Of a DNA stretch of 6,197 bases, positions 5,061 through 6,197 are shown in pieces. Numbering within the stretch: position 1 is the stretch's first letter; every line of letters begins with the position of its first letter. A program made the position numbers and the translations under genes. A model generated the notes under the pieces. That model was not told the DNA's origin, did no database searches, and was given only the letters and a program-made list of their open reading frames with translations. This stretch comes from an uncultured Ruminococcus sp. (GTDB taxonomy: Bacteria; Bacillota; Clostridia; Oscillospirales; Ruminococcaceae): the NCBI GenBank assembly GCA_947174625.1, contig CAMWJT010000080.1, forward strand, positions 1 to 6,197. Reading direction: 5' to 3'.

Positions 5061-6134
5061 TCACTCCAAATTATCTGGATCTTCAGAATTTTCAGAATCC
5101 TCAGAATCCCCGGAATTTTCCGGATTCTCAGAAATTTCAGAAAATTCCCCTGTGTCCACCGTCACAATGAAACCATCTGTGTTATTGCCGGAAATTGTAT
5201 AATCCAATCCCCCAGGCACCGGGAGCATTGTCGTCTCATTGACTGTGTCCGCCGGATACCAGAAGACTTCATAGAGTTTGCCGTCATAATCCGTAATCTC
5301 CAGATGTTCGCCGTCATAAGGATAATTCCGGATCAATTCCATATATTCTTCAAGACAAAGACCATTCTGCATGATATAATAAGCATGTCCCCTGCCGACA
5401 TACCGGTAATGCCACGGCTCATAAGTGATCCCGGTAATGTCGGTTTTGTTTTCCGGATAGCGCAAAATCATGCCATATTCATAACAATGCTGATCAATCC
5501 AGTCATAAACGCCCGTTCCGTCATATTCACCGCCTGCAAGTGTCAGATCCACGCTCCACCCGGTCTGATGTTCACTGAATCCCGGCTTTGAAACTTTTTC
5601 AGAATAGTCCAGTCCTGTGGATTCCAGATCCTGATTGTATAATTCTTCCTGTCGTTCTTTGGAACGATAACCGCTCTGCACGACAATATTATCATCACCA
5701 GTCTCTGCAAAGAATGTTTCAAACAGCTGAATCAGATGCTCCGCATTGGTCTGCCGGACTTTCACTTCTCCATCTCTGACACCAAAACTTTTAATTGGCT
5801 GTTCCTGGGCAAGCATGAATTCATACAGACTGACTAAATCATCTTCTGCGCCTTGAAATTCCGTCTGATTATTGACCAGAATCAGACTGCCGTTGTAAAT
5901 TTCTGAATTCTGGATTTCGGTATTTTCAAAAATAATTCTGCTTTCCGGGACGGCTTCTGTCGTTGGTTCGACTTCTGCAATATAATTTGTTTCCTGATTG
6001 ATTTCCACTCTCTGCTGAACCAGGTAATAACCGCCGTAACCGACCCCGGCAAGCAGAACGAAAGCCGCCAGGATGTCCAGGAATTTTGCACCTGCGCCGG
6101 ATTTTTGTTTTTTTTCTTGTGTTTTCTCTCCCAT
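5061..6134 (-). CDS. membrane-anchored D-alanyl-D-alanine carboxypeptidase, M15B (VanY-like)
   Basis: A 357-residue zinc peptidase expected to remove the terminal D-Ala from peptidoglycan stem peptides outside the cell. After a short Lys-rich N-terminus comes a single membrane anchor (about residues 17-39), then an extracellular stalk and the catalytic domain (about 90-270). M15B landmarks are SGYRS (154-158), SEHQTGWSVD with zinc ligands His189 and Asp196, and EPWHYRYVG with catalytic Glu239 and ligand His242, all intact. The C-terminus adds about 60 residues of beta-rich sequence and a very acidic Ser/Glu/Asn/Asp tail (about 331-357) from a degenerate TCAGAAT-type DNA repeat. The ATG at 6134 is chosen because AGAAAGGTG lies at the right distance; the GTG at 6146 in the same frame lies inside that site. 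Whether it serves glycopeptide resistance or ordinary wall turnover cannot be told; no van genes are near. Its promoter lies beyond the right edge or in the last 60 bases. Confidence 0.93.
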   Translation of the reverse strand: MGEKTQEKKQKSGAGAKFLDILAAFVLLAGVGYGGYYLVQQRVEINQETNYIAEVEPTTEAVPESRIIFENTEIQNSEIYNGSLILVNNQTEFQGAEDDLVSLYEFMLAQEQPIKSFGVRDGEVKVRQTNAEHLIQLFETFFAETGDDNIVVQSGYRSKERQEELYNQDLESTGLDYSEKVSKPGFSEHQTGWSVDLTLAGGEYDGTGVYDWIDQHCYEYGMILRYPENKTDITGITYEPWHYRYVGRGHAYYIMQNGLCLEEYMELIRNYPYDGEHLEITDYDGKLYEVFWYPADTVNETTMLPVPGGLDYTISGNNTDGFIVTVDTGEFSEISENPENSGDSEDSENSEDPDNLE

Positions 6135-6143
6135 ATATGCAAA

Positions 6144-6152
6144 CACCTTTCT
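6144..6152 (-). promoter_or_regulatory. ribosome binding site that sets the carboxypeptidase start
   Basis: AGAAAGGTG on the minus strand matches the Shine-Dalgarno complement and ends 9 bases before the ATG at 6134. An in-frame GTG at 6146-6144 is part of this site itself and so cannot be the start. Confidence 0.75.
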
Positions 6153-6197
6153 GAATTTTTCTGAATTTTAAAAAAAATTTTGATTACTAATTATTAT
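6153..6197 (-). other. A/T-rich upstream leader at the right edge
   Basis: The last 45 bases are almost pure A/T with no GC-rich stem, and I find no clear -35/-10 pair. Two copies of an AAAATTCAG-like word (near 6150-6169) precede the carboxypeptidase ribosome binding site. Nothing else is recognisable. Confidence 0.3.

Noticed and set aside
6135..6146. GTG start giving four extra residues on the carboxypeptidase
   Set aside because: The GTG is part of the AGAAAGGTG ribosome binding site; the ATG at 6134 has proper spacing.

Overview
The window looks like chromosomal DNA of a low-to-medium GC Gram-positive bacterium, most likely a clostridial gut or rumen lineage such as a Ruminococcus relative. 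The evidence is strong AGGAGG-type ribosome binding sites, textbook housekeeping (sigma-A-like) promoters with 17-bp spacers, A/T-rich intergenic spacers between genes of about 48-50 % GC, a lipobox lipoprotein with an Ig-like fold, and a VanY-type carboxypeptidase. The family assignment is inference; no rRNA or other marker gene is present.

Layout from left to right. Positions 1-178 hold a near-perfect minus-strand promoter whose transcript runs off the left edge through a structured leader; a short reading frame starts inside it. Positions 219-1651 hold a two-gene minus-strand unit: a histidine phosphatase, then a multi-pass membrane protein of unknown function. Positions 1652-1874 are a divergent control region. 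It carries a consensus promoter for the plus-strand XRE-type regulator (1875-2567) and a cluster of TTnCACAA-like words that could be its operator. A bidirectional terminator at 2610-2657 separates that regulator from a convergent small lipoprotein gene (2717-3232).

The lipoprotein gene is clearly A/T-richer than its neighbours. It has its own promoter and is bordered at 3306-3387 by two adjacent stem-loops that no gene explains. They resemble the subterminal palindromes of IS200/IS605-type elements, so this 0.7-kb block may be an acquired insert.

Positions 3409-6134 hold two minus-strand genes. Upstream is a membrane-anchored M15B/VanY D,D-carboxypeptidase. Downstream, under its own extended -10 promoter, is a 502-residue zinc-ribbon protein with a long proline/glutamine/asparagine-rich middle, tandem 13-residue repeats and a charged C-terminal domain I do not recognise.

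How the genes cooperate is mostly not visible. The carboxypeptidase and the lipoprotein act at the cell envelope. The regulator could control itself and the divergent phosphatase/membrane-protein unit through the shared intergenic region. No clear defence system, CRISPR array, tRNA, rRNA or intact transposase is present.
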